Translations under genes and position numbers: made by a program
The notes under the pieces: generated by a model
What the model was told of the DNA's origin: nothing
Databases searched by the model: none
The model's input: only the letters and a program-made list of their open reading frames with translations
Part shown: one piece after another, positions 1-9,332 of the stretch
Position numbering within the stretch: position 1 is the stretch's first letter
How the letters are laid out: each line of letters opens with the position of its first letter
Assembly: GCF_003255815.1 (NCBI RefSeq)
Contig: NC_037673.1
Span: forward strand, 87,546,160 to 87,610,159
Length of the DNA stretch: 64,000 nucleotides
DNA from: Theropithecus gelada
Taxonomy: Eukaryota; Chordata; Mammalia; Primates; Cercopithecidae
Reading direction: 5' to 3'

Positions 1-1168
1 CCGTCTGGTCCTGGACTTTTTTTGGTTGATAGGCTATTAATTATTGCCTCAATATCAGAGCCTGCTATTGTTGTATTTAGGGATTCAACTTCTTCCTGGT
101 TTAGTCTTGGGAGAGTGTAAGTGTCCAGGAAATTATCCATTTCTTCTAGGTTTTCTAGTTTATTTGTATAGAGGTGTTTATAGTATTCTGTGATGGTAGT
201 TTGTATTTGTGTGGGGTCGGTGGTGATATCCCCTTTATCATTTTTTATTGCATGTATTTGATTCTTCTCTCTTTTCTTCTTTATTAGTCTTGCTAGCGGT
301 CTATCAATTTTGTTGATCTTTTCAAAAAACCAGCTCCTGGATTAATTGATTTTTTGGAGGGTTTTTTTGTGTCTCTATCTCCTTCAGTTCTGCTCTGATC
401 TTAGTTATTTCTTGCCTTCTGCTAGCTTTTGAATGTGTTTGCTCTTGCTTCTCTAGTTCTTTTAATTGTGATGGTAGGGTATCAACTTTAGATCTTTCCA
501 GCTTTCTCTTGCGGGCATTTAGTGCTGTAAATTTCCCTCTACATACTGCTTTAAATGTGTCCCAGGGATTCTGGTATGTTGTATCTTTGTTCTCATTGGT
601 TTCAAAGAACATCTTTACTTCTGCCTTCATTTCCTTATGTACCCAGTAGTCATTCAGGAGCAGGTTGTTCAGTTTCCATGTAGTTGAGCAGTTTTGATTG
701 AGTTTCTTAATCCTAAATTCTAGTTTGATTGTACTGTGGCCTGAGAGACAGTTTGTTATAATTTCTGTTCTTTTACATTTGCTGAGGTGTGCTTTACTTC
801 CAACTATGTGTCACTCTTGGAATAAGTGCGATGTGCTGTTGAGAAGAATGTATATTCTGTTGATTTGGGGTGGAGAGTTCTGTAGATGTCTGTTAGGTCT
901 GCTCAGTGCAGAGTTGAGTTCAATTCCTGGATATCCTTGTTAACATTCTGTCTCGTAGACCTGTCTAATGTTGACAGTGGGGTGTTAAAGTCTCCCATTA
1001 TTATTGTATGGGAGTCTACATCTCTTTGTAAATCTCTGAGGACTTGCGTTATGAATCTGGGTGCTCCGGTATTGAGTGCATATATATTTAGGATAGTTAG
1101 CTCTTCCTGATGAATTGATCCCTTTACCATTATGTAATGGCTTTGTCTCTTTTGATCTTTGATGGTTT
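1..1168 (-). mobile_element. L1 ORF2 fragment (endonuclease to start of RT), L1 part of a U6/L1 chimera
   Basis: Read on the minus strand this is LINE-1 ORF2, entering inside the apurinic-type endonuclease domain and running to the window edge at about the start of the reverse transcriptase domain (an SPGPDG-like motif is at the edge, positions 1-20). The endonuclease motif GDFNTPLS is intact in the open stretch 903-1130, and a second open stretch, 322-630, is the basic linker. The copy is dead: the reading frame is broken between these stretches, and the catalytic SDH motif reads SGH (codon at 739-741). It lacks the L1 5'UTR, ORF1 and the first part of ORF2; its 5' end abuts the 3' end of a U6 RNA copy at 1168/1169. 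It resembles a primate-specific (L1PA/L1PB) copy; subfamily not resolved. The 3' end and poly(A) lie upstream of position 1. Confidence 0.93.
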
Positions 1169-1275
1169 AAAAATATGGAACGCTTCACGAATTTGTGTGT
1201 CATCCTTGTGCAGGGGCCATGCTAATCTTCTCTGTATCATTCCAATTTTAGTATATGTGCTGCCAAAGTGAGCAC
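1169..1275 (-). pseudogene. U6 snRNA retropseudogene, full length, fused to L1
   Basis: The minus strand from 1275 to 1169 matches the whole 107-nt U6 small nuclear RNA, from the 5' GTGCTC to the terminal run of five T. Against functional U6 I count five substitutions, all C-to-T or G-to-A at CpG positions, which is the pattern of methylated-DNA decay in an otherwise intact copy. U6 is the catalytic spliceosomal RNA, but no U6-type proximal promoter (PSE plus TATA at about -25) is evident upstream on the minus strand (after 1275), so expression is unlikely. The copy ends exactly at the natural U6 3' end and continues directly into L1 ORF2 in the same orientation, the arrangement expected from L1 reverse transcriptase switching template from L1 RNA to U6 RNA. 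Confidence 0.95.
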
Positions 1276-1299
1276 AAGACTTGGTAATTTCTACTTGTC

Positions 1300-2030
1300 A
1301 TTAAGCCCACGGGCATGCAGAGTGCAAAAAGGAAGGAGACTTGGCAACTTCCCCCTAGATTTTGGAGGATGCAAAACATTGCTGTAGGGGCAGAGCCTCT
1401 GCGGAGAAGCTGTACTAGTGCAGTGAGGAGGGGAATGTGGATGTGGAGCCCCCACATAAAGTCCACACCAGGGCACTGCCTATTGCAGCTGTGGGAATAG
1501 GGCTGCCACCTTCCAGAAACTATAATGGTAGATCCACCACGAGTTTGCATTCTGAACCTGGAAAAGACACAGCTGCTCAACTCCAACTTGTAAAAGCAGT
1601 CACAGGGGCTGCTCCCTGCAGTGCCACAGGGGCAGAGTCATCCAAGGCCTTGGAAGTCCACCCTTTGTACCAGTGTGCTCTGGATGTGGTACATGGAGTA
1701 AAAGGAGATTATTTTGGAGCTCTGAGAGATAATGACTACCTACTGTGTTTCAGACTTGCATGGAAACTGTAGCCTCTTTCTTTTTGCTGACTTCTCCCTT
1801 TTGGAATTGGAATGTCTACCCAATGCCTATACCTCCATTGTATCTTGAAAGTAAATAATTTGTTTTAATTTTACAGGCTCATAAGTGGAAAGAGATGAGT
1901 CTCAGATGAGAGTTAGAACTTTGTCCTTGATGTTGGAATGAGTTAAAGCTTTTTAAAGACTATTGGCACAGGATAATTATATTTTGCAATGTGAGAAAGA
2001 CATAAGATTTTTAGGAGATAGAGGCAGAAT
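1300..2030 (+). mobile_element. ERVL-MaLR internal region (MST/THE1-type), 3' part
   Basis: Several stretches match the 3' internal part of MST/THE1 elements in order: the 'ggggcagag' block, the 'ccagggcactgcc' block, the 'ggtagatccacc' block, 'ggagattattttggagct', and the segment 'acccaatgcctatacc' followed by 'acaggctcata'. These internal regions are noncoding remnants of an ancient retrovirus-like element. The 111-codon open frame at 1437-1772 lies inside it and has no independent support. The U6/L1 chimera apparently inserted just upstream or into its 5' edge (1276). Exact boundaries are uncertain. Confidence 0.75.
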
Positions 2031-2090
2031 TACATGGTTTACATATTTGTCTTCTTCAAATCTCATGTTGATTTCTGGTTTCTGGCCCAG
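2031..2090 (+). mobile_element. Remnant of a MaLR LTR 5' end
   Basis: The text 'acatggttta...caaatctcatgttga' resembles the start of MST/MLT1 LTRs ('gatatggttt...aaatctcatgttga') and follows the internal region as a 3' LTR should. Only about 60 bp can be matched before similarity is lost, so the LTR is truncated or replaced here. Confidence 0.45.
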
Positions 2091-2560
2091 CATATTTCAA
2101 AATGTTCAGTGTTGCACACTCCTTGCCTGAAGTGGGAAGGGATTTTTCTCAGATATTCACTGTGAGCACCTGGTAGAGCTCCTGGAAGTAACACCTACAC
2201 ATGTGTGAGGGCCTCCCCATGACTGGGTCCCCTGGAATTTTTAACTCTCAAAATTGTCTACACTGAGCCTCCAGCATTTCATCAGTTACAGTTTATATTT
2301 TCCTAACCTGGCACTGAATCTCACAGATGTTTCTGCTCTAGAAAGATGGGATTCTCTATATTTGCCTGTCTCTCCAATTTTGGGAGCAGGGGCTTGCCCT
2401 GTGATCTCACTTCAAAAAGAGAAGGAGTTGTTGATTTTTCAGCTCATTTAACTTTTTTTTCTAATTTTTAAAATCTTTTTATTTTTAGGGTACACTTCTA
2501 AGCTCCTTTCATGCTGGTCCAGAAACCAGAAGTCTCAAAAGTAAATGATTTAATACAACA
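2091..2560 (+). mobile_element. Old L1 (L1M) 3'UTR-like sequence
   Basis: The order of blocks 'gtgagggcctccccatgac', 'gagcctccagcatttcat', 'gaaggagttgttgatttt' and 'aagctcctttcatgctgg' followed by 'accagaaaccagaagtct' matches my recollection of L1M-group 3' untranslated regions in sense orientation. No coding part is present. Family assignment is by memory of the consensus and is uncertain. Confidence 0.45.
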
Positions 2561-2655
2561 AAAGACAGAATAAATCCATTAATTAATCAAATAATACACT
2601 AATCCCTCCATTTTAAGTTCATGAAGGTGAATTTGACTAAGAAATATACTTTTAA

Positions 2656-2926
2656 TGCCAAGTGTGGTGGCTTATGCCTGTAATCCTAGCACTTTGGGAG
2701 GCTGAGGTGGCTGGATCACCTGAGGTCAAGTGTTTGAGACCAGCCTGGCCAACATGGTGAAACCTCATCTCTACAAAAAATACAGAAAAAAATTAGCCAG
2801 GCACGGTGGTGGGCACCTGTAATCCCAGCTACTTGGGATGCCAAGGCAGGAGAATTGCTTGAACCTAGGAGGCGGAGGTTGCAGTGAGCAAGATTGTGCC
2901 ATCGTACTCCAGCTTGGGTAACAGAG
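2656..2926 (+). mobile_element. AluS
   Basis: Full two-arm Alu in sense orientation, with 'tgtaatcctagcactttggg', the B-box-like 'gtgtttgagaccagcctgg', and a right arm ending in 'cagcttgggtaacagag'. The A-tail has been replaced by 'ttatgtgtacata' and an (AC)n microsatellite. Confidence 0.95.
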
Positions 2927-2936
2927 TTATGTGTAC

Positions 2937-2939
<3 letters not shown>

Positions 2940-2974
<35 letters not shown>
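2940..2974 (+). repeat. (AC)17 microsatellite
   Basis: Uninterrupted CA dinucleotide repeat at the 3' end of the preceding Alu, a usual place for Alu-tail microsatellites. It is followed by 'tatgtatat'. Confidence 0.98.
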
Positions 2975-2977
<3 letters not shown>

Positions 2978-2985
2978 GTATATTT

Positions 2986-3033
2986 GGAAATACAGATTCT
3001 TATCTTTGTAGTAACTTTCAGAGGCACATAAAA
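2986..3033 (+). repeat. Left arm of a 48-bp inverted repeat
   Basis: These 48 bases are the reverse complement of 3986-4033 with two mismatches (46/48). The arms are 952 bp apart. Neither arm resembles terminal repeats of Tigger, Charlie or MER elements that I know, and I see no target-site duplication outside the arms. Confidence 0.9.
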
Positions 3034-3985
3034 GTATATTTTAAAAGTATATATATATACTTCTAAAATTGTATCTAACCAATGTCTTTTCCAGGTGGGT
3101 ACTTTTTCCCATTGAGTTGACTCATTTTATTTTCTGTCTGAATAATGCTTCTAAATCCTTCTGGGTTAGCCATTCCAATCGAAATCCTAAGGACACACAA
3201 GACTCTTCACTAAAGTGCCTAGGGTATCTTCAGACACTAATTATGTCCAATGCATAACTTCCAATTTTATTCCTTATTAGTTTGTCCAAGTGAATCTCAG
3301 ATTTTTAAGAATATATGGCATAGATTTTCAAATTGCTTATATTCCACATACCATCATGTTGATCAACCCATATCAAGTATAACGATGAACAAAAGAATGC
3401 CAGAGTTGAAGTAAATAACATTTAAATATGGGTGGAAACAGCCAATAGTCACTTCATTAATTTTCACTACAGCTAAGCTTTTTGGCTCATTGTTTTCTGT
3501 ACAGATTAAATAGTATTGGATCATTTGTCAGAATCACTTCACAGTGAATGAAGAAAGTTTTTATCTCTTATTTTCAGTAAATTGTCATTGTGAATCTTGC
3601 CAGTCAAATTTCCTAAATCCTGGTTGTTGAAGTTATTTGGCTTTTTTATTTCCACCTAAAGTTTCAAATATATTATTCCTTTATTTATAATAGTGTTTTG
3701 GAGGCAGAAAGTAATAACATTTAGTTTTACCTTATTGTAGTAATTTCATTATCTCTATTTTTTTATTATTCTGACTTTTTTGTTTTGTTTTTCTGAAAAG
3801 AAAAACACAAAACTTTGTTCCAGCATCATTAGTATTTTGTGCACTTATTTCCATTTCAACAAGCATTTCTCCACGTAATGATATATTTTCAAGAAATTCT
3901 CAGTGATTCTGACTTATATCTGAGTTAATGAAACTAATAAAATTGAAAGTTATAGAAGTCAAAGTTACTGAGTGAGTTTTTCCTT
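3034..3985. other. Unassigned unique sequence (loop of the inverted repeat)
   Basis: AT-rich sequence between the inverted arms. It holds a short palindromic run of 'tatatatata' at 3050-3060. I recognise no repeat family or gene in it. Confidence 0.6.
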
Positions 3986-4033
3986 TTTTACGTGCCTCTG
4001 AAAGTTACTACAAAGATAAGAATCTCTATTTCC
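3986..4033 (-). repeat. Right arm of the 48-bp inverted repeat
   Basis: Partner of 2986-3033. The internal match of 34 bases, 'gtgcctctga...' at 3992-4025, is perfect; the two mismatches lie near the ends. Confidence 0.9.
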
Positions 4034-4321
4034 TAACCCAGTGAAATTTTAACTTGTGTTCCTAGATTAATATTTTAATACTGCCTTACCAAATGCAGTC
4101 TGCTTTTCTGTGTTGCTTAGTGTCACCATTTAAATACGGATTATGGCATTAGAAATTAGATATGTTTGAGATCCCTGGTAATGTTCATTTGTAGGAAATA
4201 CAGAAAACTAGAAGTTACCTTTCATCAGGAGGTTAGACTATTGTTCTGTTTTCTTTCTTTCTCCTCTAATAGAGTGTAACTCTAATAGTTAAGACATAGC
4301 AGGGGACAAACATTTCAGTCT

Positions 4322-4618
4322 TTTTTTTTTTTTTTTTGAGACAGAGTCTGGCTCTGTCACCCAGGCTGGAGTGCAGTGGCCGCATCTCAGCTCACTGCAA
4401 GCTCCGCCTCCCGGGTTCCCGCCATTCTCCTGCCTCAGCCTCCCGAGTAGCTGGCACTACAGGCGCCCGTCACCTCGCCCGGCTAGTTTTTTGTATTTTT
4501 AGTAGAGACGGGGTTTCACCGTGTTAGCCAGGATGGTCTCGATCTCCTGACCTCGTGATCCGCCCGTCTCGGCCTCCCAAAGTGCTGGGATTACAGGCTT
4601 GAGCCACCGCGCCCGGCC
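4322..4618 (-). mobile_element. AluY of Old World monkey type, full length
   Basis: Antisense Alu with poly-T at its left and 'gagccaccgcgcccggcc' at its right end, where 'ggcttgagcc' gives the sense 'ggctcaagcc' typical of cercopithecid AluY. It is flanked by a 12-bp target-site duplication, acatttcagtct, at 4310-4321 and 4623-4634. The few differences from consensus suggest a recent insertion. Confidence 0.96.
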
Positions 4619-4634
4619 TCCTACATTTCAGTCT

Positions 4635-5127
4635 TAAATTTCTAAACTTTATTATATTCATTACTCATGAGTTGAAAGCATTATTAAGCAGAGAATATAT
4701 TATTCAAGTTAAAATCTTTTGTAAAATTAAATTTATATAATGTTATTAGTTTTTTATATATAAGTCCGATGTGATAATCATTTAAGTTTTGTATCCTTTC
4801 TTATTATTATAAAAAGTGGTCCTTATTGATCATTGGTGCCAGCCACATTTGGTGTTTAGAGATAAAATTTTGACTTTTTCTTAATTTTTGTGTGAATTCA
4901 TATCATTCAAATATTTATTTAAAAGTAGCATGCTTAATTGATTTATGCTTCATTTCTTTTCAAAATGTGGTGTTTTCATTGTTTTGTTTAGATTTCTTTA
5001 GTGAAAAAGTAAATCAAATAATCTACAGATTTAAGTGATTATTTTTAGAAAAGGTTTATGTTTATCTTTATTTAGGAAATAAGGTTTTTCTCCCTTTCCT
5101 TATGGGGTTAAAAACTTTCATATTTAC
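4635..5127. other. Unassigned AT-rich sequence
   Basis: Unique-looking AT-rich DNA without a recognisable gene or repeat. Confidence 0.6.
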
Positions 5128-5377
5128 TTCATGTGGGTTTTTTTTTTTTTTTTTTTTTTTTTTTTGAGACGGAGTCTCGCTCTGTCACCCAGGCTGGAGT
5201 ACAGTGGCCGGATCTCAGCTCACTGCAAGCTCCGCCTCCCGGGTTCACGCCATTCTCCTGCCTCAGCCTCCCGAGTAGCTGGGACTACAGGCGCCCGCCA
5301 CCTCGCCCGGCTAGTTTTTTGTATTTTTTAGTAGAGACGGGGTTTCACCGTGTTAGCCAGGATTCATGTGGGTTTTT
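5128..5377 (-). mobile_element. 5'-truncated young AluY with 15-bp target duplication
   Basis: Antisense AluY carrying the monkey-lineage 'gtggccggatctc' site. It lacks the first part of the left arm: the sequence stops at 'gttagccagga' and passes directly into the duplication. The duplicated target is TTCATGTGGGTTTTT at 5128-5142 and 5363-5377, perfect over 15 bp, so this is a 5'-truncated target-primed insertion that is young on sequence grounds. Confidence 0.96.
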
Positions 5378-6109
5378 ACATGATTATATGGTAGAGATGG
5401 TCCAGAAACATCTTTGAAAGATGTACTTGGCTGTTAACTAGAGGGAACAGGTTCTCATAGGAAAAGTGAGGGCAGAAGGATAACAAGTGATCTCCTCAGG
5501 GAAGAAGTACCTACCCAGGAACACCCTTTCTTATCTTAGGTTTCTTTTCTGTATCAATTCTTAATTGGTGGTAATATTCAATATAGCAAAACTACACTCT
5601 TCAAAGCTTATGAAAATGCTACTTCTTTATCCATCTTACTTGGCAAGTAAATTAGTAAGATCTCATATGGAGATTTATTTTCAAACTGTGTAACAAAAAT
5701 CATTTTTTCCCCAAATATTTCCCAATGATACTGGGAAGGTATTTGTATAAACTTGTTTCATAGGTTTTATATGTTTACACAATTCTGCAGGTTTTCTCTT
5801 TTGTTCTCAAAATGGTGTGTTCAAATGAGTGACTACCTGGAAACACTTTTTAATTTAATGAAATCAGGCTCTTTTCCAACCTTGTAGGTTTTAAATCTAG
5901 ATAATATCATGAAATTTCAAGGAAATTTAACTATGCCTCCAATAACTGTTTCTAATGTACTAAGACAAAACTTCCAAATGTAGTTTAATCTGGATAAGAA
6001 TTTTTCTTCTGAACAAGTTTTCTAAAGACATATTAAATATTTGGAATTTGTTTATTGATTTCTTCTGAACCTATATTATTTCTATTTACCCAATATTTAA
6101 TTCAATGAC
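5378..6109. other. Unassigned AT-rich sequence
   Basis: No gene, RNA or repeat family recognised. Confidence 0.55.
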
Positions 6110-6370
6110 TTATTGTTCCAGTTACTGTGGCTGCATGAGACGTTATTCCAAAACTTCATTGTAAAAAACATCAATGGGTTTTGATCATGTCTTTTGTGGG
6201 CCAGGAAATCAGACAGGGCATAGAAAGTCAGGCTTATCTCTGCTTCATAATGTCTCTAGCCTCAGCTGGACGTCTCAAAGACTGTTAAAAGTGTCTGAAA
6301 ACCTTTCTACTCACAAATCTGGTGGTTTATAGAACTGTCAACTGGGGCCTCTGTTAGGTTGGGCAAAAGA
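6110..6370 (-). mobile_element. Ancient LTR-like repeat, antisense
   Basis: 'cagttactgtggctgca', a 'tggtttatagaactgtc' block and 'ctcagctgga' match, at high divergence, the antisense reading of a common mammalian LTR-type repeat also seen at 43.8-44.6 kb. Subfamily not resolved. Confidence 0.45.
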
Positions 6371-7474
6371 TGGCTGCTTTATGTCTAAGTATTCTATCCA
6401 TAGGCAAAGTGGAAATCAAATTGAAAGGGAAGACTGAAGGGAAAATTCTGTGTCACAGAATCCAAAAATGTATCAATGGATAACCTAGCTGAAAGAGAAT
6501 CTGGGGAAGCAAGTATTATTTCACTGGGCAAACCGATACTCAAAAATGTGGTTTTATTATTAAGGCACATTAAAATGTATATTATGTAGGTAAGTATTCA
6601 TACAAACCACGCTCAGTATTCTCTAAGCCTACCTTAAAATTCTTTTAAAGGTTTGATCCTTGGTTTTCTACACAATTTTATCTGCTGCACAGCTTCTAAA
6701 TCAATTCCTTGCTTTCTAGGGCTAGAGATAATTGTATTCTAGTCTGAACCATACTTGAAGTAAGTTGTTTATCATTCTGTCTGCATTTATGCCCTCCTTG
6801 TGATAAATTTAATTTCAAAGTAATGGTCCCAGTTTTCTTTGTTTTATGGCTGCCCAATCACCAAGAAGGAGACAAAAATGTAAAATATTTGATATCTGTG
6901 TTTCCTTAACTGTGTTGCATAATCAAGCAAAATATTTTATTAGTTGATTAATAATGATATATTCAGATATTACCTATAGAATTAGTCACATATTGAAAAT
7001 AGAAAGTTTTTATAAGTATCCAGTCAGTTCATATCTTATTAACTTCTTAAAAAATAAACATGCTAACTTTTCTCTTATAAATATATATTAAATTAGCAGT
7101 TCACAGTAACTAAAAGCACTAAAAGCCCACTAACTGAATGGGAAAGTGAGCTGATGGATATCATAACTAGTTCTGGTTTAAAAACTCACTCCCTGCCAAA
7201 TATTTTTGCCTTGATTTTTAATTTGAGTGTTGTTTTCAATTTTCTTAGAGAAAAATATTTAATAGTATATTGGTTTGAAAATACCCTAATACCAAATACA
7301 GAAATTATTGCAATGGATAGAAGGCTAATAAGGGTTAATTGCAGTCTTTTTAAAATTTACTGACTCAGATTAGTAAACCAATCTTCACTTTGTCAAGGTA
7401 TGTGCATTTTAATACCAAAGTATCTATTATCAATATAATATACGTTGTTAATTGTCTTCTAAACATTTTAAATC
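6371..7474. other. Unassigned AT-rich sequence
   Basis: Nothing recognised; several poly-A/T-rich runs and no extended open frame. Confidence 0.55.
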
Positions 7475-7588
7475 GATTTCTTTTCTTTCTTTCTTTTTTT
7501 TTTTTTTTTTTTTTTTTTTTGTNNNNNNNNNNNNNNNNNNNNNNNNNNNNNNNNNNNNNNNNNNNNNNNNNNNNNNNNNNNNNNNNNN
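7475..7588. other. Alu target site, poly-T and 66-bp assembly gap
   Basis: The pre-insertion target 'gatttcttttcttt' at 7475-7488 is followed by T-rich sequence to 7522 and then 66 N (7523-7588). The missing bases must include the A-tail side and right-arm start of the antisense Alu that resumes at 7589. Confidence 0.95.
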
Positions 7589-7842
7589 TGGCCGGATCTC
7601 AGCTCACTGCAAGCTCCGCCTCCCGGGTTTACGCCATTCTCCTGCCTCAGCCTCCCGAGTAGCTGGGACTACAGGCGCCCGCCACCTCGCCCGGCTAATT
7701 TTTTTTTTTTTTTTTGTATTTTTTTAGTAGAGACGGGGTTTCACCGTATTAGCCAGGATGGTCTTGATCTCCTGACCTCGTGATCCGCCCGTCTCGGCCT
7801 CCCAGAGTGCTGGGATTACAGGCTTGAGCCACCGAGCCCGGC
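7589..7842 (-). mobile_element. AluY (monkey type), copy A, left end lost in gap
   Basis: Antisense AluY from within its right arm to its 5' end ('gccaccgagcccggc'). The downstream target copy 'gatttcttttcttt' is at 7844-7857 and pairs with 7475-7488 across the gap, so the true left flank of this Alu is the sequence before the N run. It is the same element as 8431-8745. Confidence 0.95.
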
Positions 7843-7852
7843 GGATTTCTTT

Positions 7853-7854
<2 letters not shown>

Positions 7855-7903
<49 letters not shown>

Positions 7904-7982
7904 AGACGGAGTCTCGCGCTGTGTCACCCAGGCTGGAGTGCAGTGGCGCGATCTTGGCTCACTGCAAGCTCCGCCTCCCAGG
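7855..7982 (-). mobile_element. 5'-truncated Alu, copy A
   Basis: A 48-T run followed by an antisense Alu right-arm end ('gagacggagtctcgcgc...') that stops after 'ccgcctcccagg'. The following 'tcttttctttttt' repeats the T-rich target seen before the run, so this is a second, truncated Alu inserted at the end of the first one's target duplication. Confidence 0.9.
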
Positions 7983-8429
7983 TCTTTTCTTTTTTAATGA
8001 ACACGGTTACGTATAATGAACAAGATGGCTGACTGAAGTTGTGTTCTGCAGCCCAACCAAAGTTAAATGACAGATATCATATCTGTAAATTTAAGGATTC
8101 ATTACTTTAAAAAAATCTCAAAAACTTACCAACTTACTGCAGTTTGCTAGGTGCTGGGCTAGACTCTCGAGAGAGGAAGACAAATTAGTTCCGGTCTTCA
8201 AGCTTAGTGGAAGACTCAGAAGAACACAGAGAATTATGCTGCATATAATAAGTGCTATTTAGATAAGCACCGTTTGTTATGGAAACCTTGCTATTTTGTA
8301 GATTGAATACACTGGAACAAGTTGAACAATTCAAATTTTGACTGTTACAAAATAAACAACAGGAGCCAAATCTTTGTGCATGTAAATTAAATAGCATTAT
8401 TTTAAGTGTAATTTTATTTCTCAATTTTA
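7983..8429. other. Unique flank, copy A
   Basis: Unique sequence repeated at 8886-9332. Around 8150-8290 it faintly resembles an old dispersed mammalian repeat ('gctgggctagactctc... tcttcaagcttagtgg'). The open frame at 8185-8424 has no recognisable product and is duplicated with the unit. Confidence 0.7.
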
Positions 8430-8430
8430 N
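8430..8430. other. Single-N contig junction
   Basis: One N separates 'tctcaatttta' (end of copy A) from the poly-T of the next Alu. At the other copy the same 'tctcaatttta' runs on into 'agagagta' (9333), so the join at 8430 is not continuous genomic sequence. Confidence 0.95.
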
Positions 8431-8745
8431 TTTTTTTTTTTTTTTTTTTTTTTGAGACGGAGTCTTGCTCTGTCGCCGGGGTTGGAGTGCAGTGGCCGGA
8501 TCTCAGCTCACTGCAAGCTCCGCCTCCCGGGTTTACGCCATTCTCCTGCCTCAGCCTCCCGAGTAGCTGGGACTACAGGCGCCCGCCACCTCGCCCGGCT
8601 AATTTTTTTTTTTTTTTTGTATTTTTTTAGTAGAGACGGGGTTTCACCGTATTAGCCAGGATGGTCTTGATCTCCTGACCTCGTGATCCGCCCGTCTCGG
8701 CCTCCCAGAGTGCTGGGATTACAGGCTTGAGCCACCGAGCCCGGC
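8431..8745 (-). mobile_element. AluY (monkey type), copy B, complete
   Basis: Antisense AluY with poly-T, 'gagacggagtcttgc', the 'gtggccggatctc' site and 'accgagcccggc' at its 5' end. The downstream target copy is at 8747-8760, but no matching upstream copy exists before 8431; that copy sits at 7475-7488. Confidence 0.95.
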
Positions 8746-8755
8746 GGATTTCTTT

Positions 8756-8806
<51 letters not shown>

Positions 8807-9332
8807 AGACGGAGTCTCGCGCTGTGTCACCCAGGCTGGAGTGCAGTGGCGCGATCTTGGCTCACTGCAAGCTCCGCCTCCCAGGTCTTTTCTTTTTTAA
8901 TGAACACGGTTACGTATAATGAACAAGATGGCTGACTGAAGTTGTGTTCTGCAGCCCAACCAAAGTTAAATGACAGATATCATATCTGTAAATTTAAGGA
9001 TTCATTACTTTAAAAAAATCTCAAAAACTTACCAACTTACTGCAGTTTGCTAGGTGCTGGGCTAGACTCTCGAGAGAGGAAGACAAATTAGTTCCGGTCT
9101 TCAAGCTTAGTGGAAGACTCAGAAGAACACAGAGAATTATGCTGCATATAATAAGTGCTATTTAGATAAGCACCGTTTGTTATGGAAACCTTGCTATTTT
9201 GTAGATTGAATACACTGGAACAAGTTGAACAATTCAAATTTTGACTGTTACAAAATAAACAACAGGAGCCAAATCTTTGTGCATGTAAATTAAATAGCAT
9301 TATTTTAAGTGTAATTTTATTTCTCAATTTTA
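8493..9332 (+). repeat. Copy B of the 903-bp duplication
   Basis: Matches copy A at an offset of 904, dropping to 903 after the one-T difference. Its right edge is continuous with downstream unique DNA at 9333, so this is the copy that is anchored in the genome on the right. Confidence 0.95.
8758..8885 (-). mobile_element. 5'-truncated Alu, copy B
   Basis: Same truncated element as 7855-7982, including a 48-T run, ending at 'cctcccagg' before 'tcttttctttttt'. Confidence 0.9.

Larger units (their letters stand above)
7589..8429 (+). repeat. Copy A of a 903-bp tandem duplication (probable assembly artefact)
   Basis: Base-for-base the same as 8493-9332 as far as I can read, except for one T in a run (17 T at 7699-7715, 16 T at 8603-8618). 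Even the 48-T run at 7855-7902 has the same length as 8758-8805. It is bounded by N on both sides (7523-7588 and 8430). The unit holds an AluY, a truncated Alu and about 450 bp of unique DNA. Confidence 0.95.

Noticed and set aside
1437..1772. 111-codon open frame
   Set aside because: Lies in the noncoding internal region of an ancient MaLR element.
4336..4527. Alu-derived frames (also at 5131, 7452, 8452, 20851, 28935, 48640)
   Set aside because: Antisense Alu translations of the familiar 'SPRLECSGRISAHC' type; not genes.
8185..8424. Frame repeated identically at 9088-9363, hinting at a duplicated gene
   Set aside because: It is duplicated only because the whole 903-bp unit is; no product is recognisable and the duplication itself is probably an artefact.
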